Assembly (NCBI GenBank): GCA_022822325.1 | Contig: JAJEBW010000024.1 | Coordinates: forward strand, 62,001 to 126,000 | Origin: Gemmatimonadota bacterium | GTDB lineage: Bacteria; Gemmatimonadota; Gemmatimonadetes; Longimicrobiales; Gaopeijiaceae | DNA: 64,000 nt | Direction of reading: 5' to 3' | Made by a program: the position numbers and the translations under genes | The notes under the pieces: model-generated | Told to the model about the DNA's origin: nothing | Seen by the model: only the letters and a program-made list of their open reading frames with translations | Databases searched by the model: none | Shown: positions 17,341-25,627 of the stretch, piece by piece | How the letters are laid out: the number at the start of each line of letters is the position of its first letter | Position numbering within the stretch: the first letter of the stretch is position 1

Positions 17341-17910
17341 CTATTTCGCGATGTAGAGGAGGGGGAAGAGGAAGATCCACACGATGTCGACGAAGTGCCA
17401 GTAGATCCCGATCAGCTCGACACGGTGGAGTTCGCGGCCCCGGGCGGCGTCGCGCGCCACGAAGGCCATGATCACGGCGCCGGCGATCACATGGAAGGCG
17501 TGAAGACCGGCCGCGGAGTAGTAGAAGGCCCAGAAGCCATTTGAAGTGATGGTGTAGCCGTGGCTGATCTCGTACCACCACTCGTAGGTCTTGACCCCGA
17601 TGAAGGTGGCGGCCCCGAGGATCGTGCAGTAGAGCCACCGCGCAGCCCTCTTGCCGTCGCCGCGCTCGGCGGCCTGGTGCGCCAGCACCGCCGTGAGACT
17701 CGAGGTCAGCAGCACCCAGGTGTTGAAGGCGCCGATGTAGGTGTTTGTGACCGCTGCGGCGTCGGCCCACTCGGGGTGCCCGAGCCGGAACATGACGTAG
17801 GAGGCGAGCAGTCCTCCGAAGATGACCACTTCGGACGCCAGAACCCACCAGACCGCCAGCTTTCCGGTGGCGGTGCCGGTGGCGGCGCGCGTGGTTGCGA
17901 TCGGCCTCAC
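17341..17910 (-). CDS. coxC: Cytochrome c oxidase subunit III
   Basis: A 189-residue membrane protein with five helices, of the short five-helix type. Motifs are WVLASEVVIFGGL, TYEWWYEISHG, FWAFYYSAAGLHAFHVIAG and YWHFVDIVWIFLFPLLYIAK; the HxxHVIAG and YWHFVDxVW signatures are diagnostic. It stabilises the catalytic core and the proton-uptake path. It follows coxA by 50 bases in a run of same-strand genes. Confidence 0.94.
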   Translation of the reverse strand: MRPIATTRAATGTATGKLAVWWVLASEVVIFGGLLASYVMFRLGHPEWADAAAVTNTYIGAFNTWVLLTSSLTAVLAHQAAERGDGKRAARWLYCTILGAATFIGVKTYEWWYEISHGYTITSNGFWAFYYSAAGLHAFHVIAGAVIMAFVARDAARGRELHRVELIGIYWHFVDIVWIFLFPLLYIAK

Positions 17911-17960
17911 TTGGGGTTCCTCATCCTGGGGTTCCGGGTTCCTGGAATGCTGGGGGCTGG

Positions 17961-19685
17961 CTACTTCGGTTCATTCTGCGGCCAGTAATCCTTCTCCCGA
18001 CCGGGAACGCTGTATTCGTAGGGGCCGCGATAGACGACCGGCATCCTGTCGGGACGCCAGTTGCCATGCGGCGGCGGCGACTCGGTGGTCCATTCGAGCG
18101 AGTTCGCCTTCCAGGGGTTCTTCGACGCCTTCGCCCCGGCCCGCCACGAGCGGAAGCAGTTGTAGAAGAAGATGAACTGGGCCGCGAGCATCACCAGCAG
18201 GGCGACGGTCGCGATGATCCGCATCGATTGGAAGCCGTCGCCCGCGAGCTCGGGGAAGTGCTGGTAGTTGTAGATCCGACGGTGCTGTCCCCCCATTCCG
18301 AGCACGAAGAGCGGAATGAAGATGACGTTGAAGGGGATGATGGTGAACCAGAAGTGCCACTTGCCCAGGCGTTCGCTCATCATCTTGCCGAACATCTTCG
18401 GGAACCAGTAGGTGAAGGCCGCGAAGGTGCCGATGATCGCGATCGGGAAGAAGGTGTAGTGGAAGTGCGCCAGGACGAAGTAGGTGTCGTGGAAGTAGAT
18501 GTCCGCGCCCGCCGCCCCCAGGAAGATCCCGGTGACGCCCCCGATCAGGAATTCGGCCACGAAGGCGAGCCCCCACAGCATCGGCGTCGAGAGGGTGATC
18601 GATCCGCGGTACAGCGTGGCGATGTAGATGAAGCAGAGCTCGGCGATCGGAACCGAGATCAGCAGGGTGGTGACGGTGAAGATGTTCGCCATGCGCGGGT
18701 CGATCCCGGCCACGAACTGGTGGTGCGCCCAGACGAAGAAGCTGAGAACCCCCGTGGCCACGATCGTGAAGATGACGGTGCGGTAGGCGAAGAGCTTCTT
18801 GCGGGCGAAGGTGGTGATGATCTCGATCACGACGCCCATCGCCGGAAGGAGCACCACATAGACCTCGGGGTGCCCGAAGAACCAGAAGAGGTGCTGCCAG
18901 AGGATCGGGTCGCCGCCCGTCGCCGGATTGAAGAAGCCCGTCCCCAGCGTCTGGTCGAAGAGGAGCATGATGGCCCCGGCCAGCAGCGGCCCGACCGAGA
19001 GCATGAAGAGGATGCTTGCGACGACGATCATCCACACCACGATGGGAACGTCGAAGGCGCGCATGCCGGGAGCGCGCGAATTCATCAGCGTGGTGATGAA
19101 GTTGATTCCCCCCAGCAGGAAGGCCACGAACTCCAGACCGACCCCAATGAGCCAGAGCGTGCTCCCCAGCGGCGTCAGATTGTAGGTGGAATCGGCCGAT
19201 AGCGGCGGATAGGCGGTCCAGGCGCCGGCGAACCCTCCTCCCTCCACGACCAGCGAGGCCAGGATGACGATCGTGCTGACGAAGAAGACCTGGAAGGAGA
19301 GCCGGTTGATCTTCGGGAAGACCATGTCGTCGGCCCCGACCATGAGGGGGATCAGGTAGTTCCCGAAGGCGGCGAGCAGCACGGGCATCGCCACCCAGAA
19401 GATCATGATCGTGCCGTGATTGGTGACCAGCGCATTGTACTCGCCCGGCGAAACCGACCCGAAATACCCCGGAACCTCGATCCCCGGAAACGCGAGCTGC
19501 ATCCGGAAGACGTAGGCCATGAAGCCGCCGATGAGCGCCATGAACATGCCCGTGAACATGTACTGCATGGCGATGACCTTGTGATCGGTGGACCACAGGT
19601 ACTTGAGCCACCCCTGCGGACCATGATCGGCATGGTCGTCGTGGTGGGCGTCTCCGTGGGTCAGATCGACTGCAAGTTCGGACAT
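17961..19685 (-). CDS. coxA: Cytochrome c oxidase subunit I (heme-copper catalytic subunit)
   Basis: A 574-residue, twelve-helix subunit. WSTDHKVIAMQY begins the membrane core. FFGHPEVYVVLLP carries a Cu-B histidine, the channel glutamate and the cross-linked tyrosine, marking an A1-type oxidase. WAHHQF supplies the other Cu-B ligands and DTYFVLAHFHYT the heme ligands. The N-terminus is His/Asp-rich (HGDAHHDDHADHG) before the first helix. It reduces oxygen to water and pumps protons. Neighbouring coxB, coxC, a subunit IV-like gene and a triheme cytochrome form one operon. Confidence 0.97.
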   Translation of the reverse strand: MSELAVDLTHGDAHHDDHADHGPQGWLKYLWSTDHKVIAMQYMFTGMFMALIGGFMAYVFRMQLAFPGIEVPGYFGSVSPGEYNALVTNHGTIMIFWVAMPVLLAAFGNYLIPLMVGADDMVFPKINRLSFQVFFVSTIVILASLVVEGGGFAGAWTAYPPLSADSTYNLTPLGSTLWLIGVGLEFVAFLLGGINFITTLMNSRAPGMRAFDVPIVVWMIVVASILFMLSVGPLLAGAIMLLFDQTLGTGFFNPATGGDPILWQHLFWFFGHPEVYVVLLPAMGVVIEIITTFARKKLFAYRTVIFTIVATGVLSFFVWAHHQFVAGIDPRMANIFTVTTLLISVPIAELCFIYIATLYRGSITLSTPMLWGLAFVAEFLIGGVTGIFLGAAGADIYFHDTYFVLAHFHYTFFPIAIIGTFAAFTYWFPKMFGKMMSERLGKWHFWFTIIPFNVIFIPLFVLGMGGQHRRIYNYQHFPELAGDGFQSMRIIATVALLVMLAAQFIFFYNCFRSWRAGAKASKNPWKANSLEWTTESPPPHGNWRPDRMPVVYRGPYEYSVPGREKDYWPQNEPK

Positions 19686-19712
19686 CGTGTCTCGGTCCTG
19701 TCTCGGAAGTCG

Positions 19713-20456
19713 CTACTGGACGCCGGGTGCGGGTGAAGAGGACGGGGCCGCGGCCAGCGGGGTGTTTGCCGCAATCCAGCTCGCGTGGGCGTCGGCGTCT
19801 TCGACCCACACCCGCGCCGCCATCACCCCATGCCCGAATCCGCAGATCTCGGCGCACTGGACATCGAATTCCCCCGTCTTCGTGGGCCGGAACCAGCCGG
19901 TGATGCTCCGCCCCGGGATCGCATCCTGCTTGATGCGCCAGACCGGCACGGAGAAGCTGTGGAGCACGTCCGTCGATTCCAGGATGAAGTGGTAGAGCTG
20001 GTCGTTCTGCACATGGAGCTCGTCCACGGTGAAGATGTCGTCGAGGGTGTCGAGCTCGCCGTCGTCGCCGGGATGCTGGAAGGTCCAGGCCCACTGCTGC
20101 CCGATCACGCGGATCACGCCGTCGGGGTTCTCCGGCAGCGTCATCTTGATGTCGATCCAGACCCGGAAGGAGACGACCACGATCAGCACGTCGAAGGCCA
20201 GTACGCAGAGGTGCGGAATGGTGATCCAGCGCTTGAGGTGCTTCTCCTTCCCGCTGATGTAGTCCGCCCTGCGACCGGGCCGGGCGCGGTACTTCAGGAT
20301 GAAGCGGAAGAACATGTATTGGGCGGCGAGAAACCAGAATCCCACCACGACGAGCACGAGCGCGATGAGCCCGTCGATCTCGGCCGCGTACGACGAACCG
20401 ACCTCGATCAGGGGGGCGAACCACTCGGAGTGGAACAGCTCGAAGAATCCGTTCAT
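19713..20456 (-). CDS. coxB: Cytochrome c oxidase subunit II (Cu-A subunit)
   Basis: A 247-residue protein with two N-terminal transmembrane helices (about 25-50 and 80-100) and a periplasmic cupredoxin domain. VIGQQWAWTFQHPG lies on the heme-facing side. The Cu-A ligands are the His in DVLHSFSVP and the cluster CAEICGFGHGVM. There is no fused cytochrome c domain, so electrons must come from a separate c-type cytochrome, plausibly the triheme protein encoded upstream. Its ATG overlaps the preceding stop (ATGA). Confidence 0.96.
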   Translation of the reverse strand: MNGFFELFHSEWFAPLIEVGSSYAAEIDGLIALVLVVVGFWFLAAQYMFFRFILKYRARPGRRADYISGKEKHLKRWITIPHLCVLAFDVLIVVVSFRVWIDIKMTLPENPDGVIRVIGQQWAWTFQHPGDDGELDTLDDIFTVDELHVQNDQLYHFILESTDVLHSFSVPVWRIKQDAIPGRSITGWFRPTKTGEFDVQCAEICGFGHGVMAARVWVEDADAHASWIAANTPLAAAPSSSPAPGVQ

Positions 20457-20638
20457 GATGCCAGGAGGAAGGTCCAGACCACGGCGGCGCCGATGAATCC
20501 GACGGCGAGGAAGGTGGTCCAGAAGAAGGTTTTGCGGGCGAAGAGGATCGCGTCGTTCTGGTCGTCGGGCGGGGGCGCGGGAATCCGGGCCGCGAGCTCG
20601 GCGTGGGTCGGCGCGTCGCGAGAGGGTTTGTGGGCCAT
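20453..20638 (-). CDS. Small single-helix oxidase-operon protein
   Basis: A 61-residue protein with a polar N-terminus (HAELAARIPAPPPDDQNDA) and one C-terminal helix (FWTTFLAVGFIGAAVVWTFLL). It starts 5 bases after the triheme cytochrome gene and its stop overlaps the coxB start (ATGA), so it is translated with the oxidase. Small one-helix subunits or assembly factors are common in such operons; no family can be named. Confidence 0.75.
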   Translation of the reverse strand: MAHKPSRDAPTHAELAARIPAPPPDDQNDAILFARKTFFWTTFLAVGFIGAAVVWTFLLAS

Positions 20639-20643
20639 GGGGA

Positions 20644-21675
20644 TCAGCGGCTCAGGGTGAAGACGTAGGCGGCGACGGCGCGCACCTGATCGTCGGTGAT
20701 CGAGGTTCCGGCGCGGGGCAGCATGGGGCCGGGATGCTCCTGCGGCAGCGGCACGCCGGTCATGACGAGGTTCACGATCGACTCGTACTCGCCGTCGATG
20801 TTGAGCCAGACGTCGTCGGTGAGATCGGGAGCCAGCGGACCGCCCCCGCCTCCGCGCAGGTGACAGGTCACGCAGACGCCCGCGCCGTGGAAGAGATCCT
20901 GGCCCTCCTGCGCCATCTCGACGGTGACGCCCTCGGGCAGAATCGCCGCATCGACGATCAGCGCGGGCAGCGGCTCCGGCGGTGGTCCCGGAATCCGGCG
21001 CGGCAACCGCTGCATGGTCATGATGTAGGTAGTGACGTTGTCGATCCGCTCGTCCGACATGCCGCTGACCGGCGCGCGCATGGTGGCTCCGGCCGCGTCT
21101 CCCGGGGCGGCTCCGCGAACGCCGTCGCGATACTTCCGCAGCGAAGAGGCGATGTACCAGTCGTTGAGGTGAAGCAGCGAGGGCGCGTTGAGCTCGGGGA
21201 GCGGCTGGTCCACCCCGCGGCCGTCGACTCCGTGGCAGTTCACGCAGAGCGCCTCGTACTCGGCCTCGCCTGCCGCCGCGTCGGCCTCCATGGTGGCCGG
21301 CGGATCGGGGATCGGCAGGCTGACGACATACTCCACGACCGACTCGATGTCGCCCAGATCGGACCAGAGCGCCCTGGACATCGGACCCATCCGCAGCCCC
21401 TCCGCATCGGTGTAGTGGTAGCCCCGAACCCTGTCCTGGAACTTCGTGAGCTGCGAGGTGAGGTACCAGTCCGAGGAACCCGCGATCGCCGGGGCGGCAA
21501 GGACTTCGTCGCCGGCGCCGTCGGCGCCGTGGCAGGGAGAACAGGTGTCGAAGAGCATCTCGCCCCGGGCCAGTCCCGGAGCGGGGGAGCCGCAACCGCT
21601 TGCCGCCGCCGCGAAAGCGACGATGCCGGCGGCGCGGGCCGCGGTGAAGGATTGCCGAATGGTGAGCCGAGTCAT
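20644..21675 (-). CDS. Triheme cytochrome c lipoprotein heading the oxidase operon
   Basis: A 343-residue exported protein with lipobox ASGC (Cys 28) and three c-heme sites: CSPCH (45-49), CVNCH (144-148) and CVTCH (268-272). Domains 1 and 2 are class I c4-like repeats (SQLTKFQDRVRG and SSLRKYRDGVRG in equivalent places); domain 3 ends with PRAGTSITDDQVRAVAAYVFTL. It probably carries electrons from quinol-oxidising or periplasmic dehydrogenases to the Cu-A site. It is the first gene of the cox operon, whose promoter should lie in 21676-21900. Confidence 0.93.
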   Translation of the reverse strand: MTRLTIRQSFTAARAAGIVAFAAAASGCGSPAPGLARGEMLFDTCSPCHGADGAGDEVLAAPAIAGSSDWYLTSQLTKFQDRVRGYHYTDAEGLRMGPMSRALWSDLGDIESVVEYVVSLPIPDPPATMEADAAAGEAEYEALCVNCHGVDGRGVDQPLPELNAPSLLHLNDWYIASSLRKYRDGVRGAAPGDAAGATMRAPVSGMSDERIDNVTTYIMTMQRLPRRIPGPPPEPLPALIVDAAILPEGVTVEMAQEGQDLFHGAGVCVTCHLRGGGGGPLAPDLTDDVWLNIDGEYESIVNLVMTGVPLPQEHPGPMLPRAGTSITDDQVRAVAAYVFTLSR

Positions 21676-21923
21676 TGTCCTCGCCCGGTGGGCTGTCGGG
21701 TTGGAGCCGCAAGTGGCCGGGAGAATATGGCCTCTTCGGTGCGCGGATTCCACCCGCAGGCCCCGGAGCCGCTGTTGCGGCGAAGGCGCGGCGACCGGCC
21801 GGAGACGGTGCGGGCCGACGATTCCGGGCGCGCTCCGCCGACCGCGACCCTGCCCGTACGCTCCATCCAGCGCCGTCCAACATGGCTTCCGGCCGGATCC
21901 GGCGCGGGCCTTCTCCCGGCCGT
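21676..21923. other. Leader region of the oxidase operon
   Basis: No gene supported. A TATTCT on the minus strand (near 21728-21723) is a possible minus-10 element for the cox operon; a matching minus-35 box is not evident. Confidence 0.25.
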
Positions 21924-22361
21924 CTATCTCCGCGTGGTCAGGATGATCGCGCCGCCGGTGTAGCCGGTCCCGTAGCGGATCGTGGCGTCGGCGGCGTTCA
22001 GAAAGCTGATGCGCTCCACCTGTCCGATCGGAATCTGGGCGAGCTCCTCGCGGGTGCCGCGCGCCATGCCGTCGATCACCACGCCCACCACCGGCTCCGG
22101 ATCGTTGATCGTTCGCGTCGGCCGCGACCGAAGCCACTGCGGCCGCAGCAGCGAAATCGCCTCCATGACATCGTTCACCGAGGTTCCGGCCAGCTCCTCG
22201 GGGGTGATGTCGCCCTGTCCGAGGGACGCCCGAGGTCCCCCCGCGGATGCGCAGGCGCCGCCCCCGACGAGCGCCAGGAGCGCCACCGCGACGAGAGGGC
22301 CGCGCTTCCTCCACCTGCGGGCTCTCTCCCGCGACCTCGCCCTTCCCGTCTGCCTTGTCAT
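21924..22361 (-). CDS. Lipoprotein with TonB plug-like domain, no barrel
   Basis: A 145-residue protein. After a basic n-region comes a hydrophobic core (LVAVALLALVGGGACAS) with a likely lipid cysteine near residue 38. The rest looks like the plug region of a TonB-dependent receptor: VNDVMEAISLLRPQWL, VVGVVIDG, IPIGQVERISFLNAADATIRYGTGYTGGAIILTTR. That last segment matches the plug motif before a barrel, but the protein ends there. Free-standing plugs occur in Gemmatimonadota/Bacteroidota-type genomes; function is unknown. It lies between the cox operon and the S15 hydrolase on the same strand. Confidence 0.75.
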   Translation of the reverse strand: MTRQTGRARSRERARRWRKRGPLVAVALLALVGGGACASAGGPRASLGQGDITPEELAGTSVNDVMEAISLLRPQWLRSRPTRTINDPEPVVGVVIDGMARGTREELAQIPIGQVERISFLNAADATIRYGTGYTGGAIILTTRR

Positions 22362-22491
22362 CCTTCTCGCTCCCGTTTCCCGAGTCCCCGTTGCCGATCC
22401 GAGTCTGTATCCCATTCGCCCGCTTCGCCTGGCTCCGCGACGGCCCCCGGGGGATCGCCGTCCGTTCGCTCTGGTCGTCATGGCCGCCCGG

Positions 22492-24453
22492 CTACCGGGT
22501 CCCTTCCGGCACCACCGGCAGAAGCAGATGCGAGGTCCGCCCCGGCGCATGATGGACCGCGTTGCGCGCCGCCACCCATTCCGTCTCGTCGTAGTTGTTA
22601 CCCCCGGTGTTCAGATTCCGGTCCCAGCGCGGGAAGCTCGACGAGGTCACCTCCAGGCGAATCCGGTGCCCGGCGAGGAATTGGTTCGCCGTCGCCTGCA
22701 GATCGATCCGCACCTCGTAGATCCCGCCCTCCTCCATCCACACCTTGTTCGCGTAGCCGTCGCGGTAGCGCGCGCGCTGGATTCCCTCCTGGACATTGAT
22801 CGGGGTGCCGTCGGGCTGAACGTCCACCAGCTTGGCCACGAAGTCGGTGTCGCGGGCGTCGGAGGAAACATACAGCACCAGCTCGATCGGTCCGGTCACC
22901 TCCAGCGGCGCAGCGAGCGGTTCTGAGCTGTACACAAGAACGTCGTCGCGATCCTCCACGGCGGACTGGTCGAAGCCCCCGGCCGGCGCATCGGCGGTTC
23001 CGGTGCAGCAGACGGGTCCTCCGATCGTGGGGACGGGGTCGTCGGGATCGTAGACGAAGCGATCCGCGGGCTGATCGTCGGCGGGCGCTTCCCAGGCGAG
23101 CCGTCCGTCGCCGCCGCGGGTGTTGGCGTTGCCGCCGCTGTGCAGGTAGAGGGGGCGGAATTCGGTGCCTTCGACCGGCCACGAGTCCGCCGTCCGCCAT
23201 TCGTTCGCGCCCATCAGGTAGTACTGGAGGCGGGGCATCTCGAAGTCGCCGGCCGTGCCGTCCGCGTCGCGCAGCCAGTGATCGAACCAGCGCAGGTAGA
23301 TCGTCCAGTAGTCCAGGCGGGCGTCGCCCACATCGCGTTCACCCACCACCGTCCGCGAGGTGGCGATCTCCGAGGTGCAGTGATCGGTTGGGGAGATGAT
23401 CGCGAACTGGTTGTTGCGCGCCAGGTCGGACTCGGCGTTGGCGCTGAGCAGATTGAAGAGCTTGAGCGTTTCGGAGACGCCCAGGTCGTACCAGGAGTTG
23501 ACGTGCAGCGCGGGAACGTCGAAGCGGTCGTCGGCGGTGACATAGCCGATGTGGTCCCACCAGGGGTCCCCCGGCTCGTGCGACACGAAGGCCTCGAAGT
23601 CGGTGGGCGGCGCGCCGGAAGCCTTCAGCATGTCGATGTAGGGAAGGGTGCGCCAGGCGGCCTGGAAGTCGAGCTCGGGCGGGACCGGGGCCGGATTGAT
23701 CATCTCCTCGACCTGGAGCGCGATCTCGCGGGGCGTTCCCGGCGGAATCCGGTAGAAGACCTTGCTGCCCGCTCCCCGGAACCACCCGAGACTCGCGGCC
23801 AGCTCGGTGGCGCCGCCGAAGTAGAGGCCGAAGTAGCGCAGGCTGCCCCCCGCCGCCTGGGGGAGCGCGGCCGCGTGGTGCGGATTGCGAGTCGCGGCGA
23901 ACTGCATCTGGTTTTCGCCCAGGTAGGAGCAGCCGTAGCTGCCGATGCGCCCATTCGACCAGGGTTGCGCGGCCAGCCACGAAACCATGTCGAAGCCGTC
24001 GCGGCGGTCGTCGCGCGAAACGAAGTATTCCCCCTCGGACTGGAAGCGGCCCCGCATGTCCTGCACCGCGACCGCGAAGCCATGGCTGGCGAAGAAGCGC
24101 GCGGCCGAGCTCTCGCGCCGGTGGGAGAGCTTGCCGTAGGGGGTGCGGATCTGGACGACGGGCAGCGGTTCGGGGGCGCCGACGGGGAAGTAGAGGTCGG
24201 TGGCCAGGCGGACGCCGTCGCGCATGGGGACCATGTGCGTGGGGTCGAGCCGGACCTGGTGGCTGCCGGCGGGGCGCGGGAAGGGGGGTTCGGCCGGGGC
24301 CGCGGCGGCGCTGGCGGGGTCCGAAGGGGAGTCGTTCTCGGCGGCGGGTGCGCAGGCGGCCCAGAGGAGGGCGGTCGCCAGCAGCGCCGGGAGTGTGGCC
24401 GGGAGCGGGAATCGTTCGGCGATGGTTCGGTCAGTCATGATTCGGTCAGTCAT
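22492..24453 (-). CDS. CocE/NonD-family (S15 X-Pro dipeptidyl-peptidase-like) hydrolase lipoprotein
   Basis: A 653-residue exported hydrolase with lipobox near residue 34 (LLWAAC). The alpha/beta-hydrolase core has MRDGVRLATDLYFP, YGKLS, VQDMRGRFQSEGE and the nucleophile in SYGCSYLGE (Ser about 176). HVNSWYDLGV and SPTDHC probably hold the acid and base. The C-terminal third (from about 440) is a jelly-roll domain (LVLYVSSDARDTDF). Relatives hydrolyse acylated amino acids, X-Pro peptides, glutaryl-cephalosporins or cocaine-type esters. It overlaps the BKACE gene by 8 bases. Confidence 0.9.
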   Translation of the reverse strand: MTDRIMTDRTIAERFPLPATLPALLATALLWAACAPAAENDSPSDPASAAAAPAEPPFPRPAGSHQVRLDPTHMVPMRDGVRLATDLYFPVGAPEPLPVVQIRTPYGKLSHRRESSAARFFASHGFAVAVQDMRGRFQSEGEYFVSRDDRRDGFDMVSWLAAQPWSNGRIGSYGCSYLGENQMQFAATRNPHHAAALPQAAGGSLRYFGLYFGGATELAASLGWFRGAGSKVFYRIPPGTPREIALQVEEMINPAPVPPELDFQAAWRTLPYIDMLKASGAPPTDFEAFVSHEPGDPWWDHIGYVTADDRFDVPALHVNSWYDLGVSETLKLFNLLSANAESDLARNNQFAIISPTDHCTSEIATSRTVVGERDVGDARLDYWTIYLRWFDHWLRDADGTAGDFEMPRLQYYLMGANEWRTADSWPVEGTEFRPLYLHSGGNANTRGGDGRLAWEAPADDQPADRFVYDPDDPVPTIGGPVCCTGTADAPAGGFDQSAVEDRDDVLVYSSEPLAAPLEVTGPIELVLYVSSDARDTDFVAKLVDVQPDGTPINVQEGIQRARYRDGYANKVWMEEGGIYEVRIDLQATANQFLAGHRIRLEVTSSSFPRWDRNLNTGGNNYDETEWVAARNAVHHAPGRTSHLLLPVVPEGTR

Positions 24454-25411
24454 AGGCCGTTGGGGTTGGGGACAGATTCAGCATTTTGCGCGCCTCGGCC
24501 GGGGTGGCGACCTCGCGATTCAGCTCGCGAACGATCCGCGCCGCACGCTCCACAAGCTGCCGGTTGCTCTTCGCCTTCTCGCCGCGCCGGTAATAGACGT
24601 TGTCCTCCAGCCCCACTCGGACATGCCCGCCGAGCATGGTGGCCAGCGTCGTCATGGGGAGCTGATGGGGCCCGATCCCGGAGGTCAGCCATACCGTGTC
24701 TTCCGGGAACTCGCGAATCATCTGAAGCACATTGTCCACCGTCGGCAGGCTCGAGGTCTGGTATCCCATCACCGTCTGGATCCAGTAGGGCTTCTCGACC
24801 AGTCCCTCCTCGATCAGAAAACGAATCACCCACCCGCCCCCGGGATGATAGGTTTCCAGCTCCGGCTTGATTCCGCGCGCCTTCATCTCGGTCGCGAAGC
24901 GCTTGATCTGACGGTAGGAAAAAGGCAGGCACTCGTCGTAGATCGTCTCGGGCCGCGGATCGGGCAGCGGCGCCGGCCGGGCCGGAATCCGGAAGCGGCT
25001 CATGTCGGGAGTCAGATTCAGCGACGCCACCTCGGGACGGGCGTCCAGACACTGCAGCCGCTCCTCGTTGGTCATGTCGGGGCCGCCGCCGGTCGTGTCG
25101 TTGATGATGATCTCGGGGCAGGCCTCGCGGATCTTCGCATTGACCTCCAGCCAGCGCTCGGTGGTGACCGCGGGCCGGGTGGGGAAGTCGGCCTGGCGCG
25201 CATGCACATGCACCATCGAGGCCCCCGCTTCGTAGGCGCCCCGCACCGACTCGGCGATCTCTTCGGGCGTTTCGGGCAGATTCGGATTCGATTCCTTCCC
25301 CTGAATGCCGCCGTTGCAGGCGACGCAGATGATCGTGGGGGGCATGCGGCCGACGCGCGCCAGGTATTGAAAGGCGTCGGCGTGGTTCCAGCGGTCGCGA
25401 AGGTTGGCCAT
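24446..25411 (-). CDS. Beta-keto acid cleavage enzyme (BKACE, DUF849 family)
   Basis: A 321-residue TIM-barrel enzyme. The family condenses a beta-keto acid with acetyl-CoA to give acetoacetate and a new CoA ester (3-keto-5-aminohexanoate or dehydrocarnitine cleavage are known members). The zinc-binding MVHVHAR (His about 68 and 70), NDTTGGG, ETYHPGGGW and VRVGLEDNVYY are diagnostic. The ATG follows a leftward promoter region shared with a divergent 3-hydroxyacyl dehydrogenase, which could make its keto acid. Start chosen at the first Met before the conserved PPTIICVACNGG. Confidence 0.93.
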   Translation of the reverse strand: MANLRDRWNHADAFQYLARVGRMPPTIICVACNGGIQGKESNPNLPETPEEIAESVRGAYEAGASMVHVHARQADFPTRPAVTTERWLEVNAKIREACPEIIINDTTGGGPDMTNEERLQCLDARPEVASLNLTPDMSRFRIPARPAPLPDPRPETIYDECLPFSYRQIKRFATEMKARGIKPELETYHPGGGWVIRFLIEEGLVEKPYWIQTVMGYQTSSLPTVDNVLQMIREFPEDTVWLTSGIGPHQLPMTTLATMLGGHVRVGLEDNVYYRRGEKAKSNRQLVERAARIVRELNREVATPAEARKMLNLSPTPTAYD

Positions 25412-25526
25412 TGAGTGGGGGGACGGGGTTGCGTGGGCGGGACGGATCGGGGTCAGAATAGCAGGGGGACCGGTGGGCGGGCGAATGCAAAGCGGGAGAT
25501 CGCGGGAAAAGGACCGAAAACGGATC

Positions 25527-25590
25527 GGGGGTTGCGCGCGCACCTTTGTCGCACGGCCCCGTGTCCGGGCCGGCCCGCGCAGGGGCCGGA
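25527..25590. repeat. Imperfect 64-bp repeat, copy 1
   Basis: Begins GGGGGTTGCGCGCGC (25527-25541) and ends with a 25-base block at 25566-25590 that is identical in copy 2. The end block contains a hairpin (CCGGCCC, loop GCGCAG, GGGCCGG). It lies in the divergent promoter region before the dehydrogenase gene. Confidence 0.7.
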
Positions 25591-25627
25591 AGAGAGCGCA
25601 GCGGGAACGGCAGAAACGAGGAACCTG

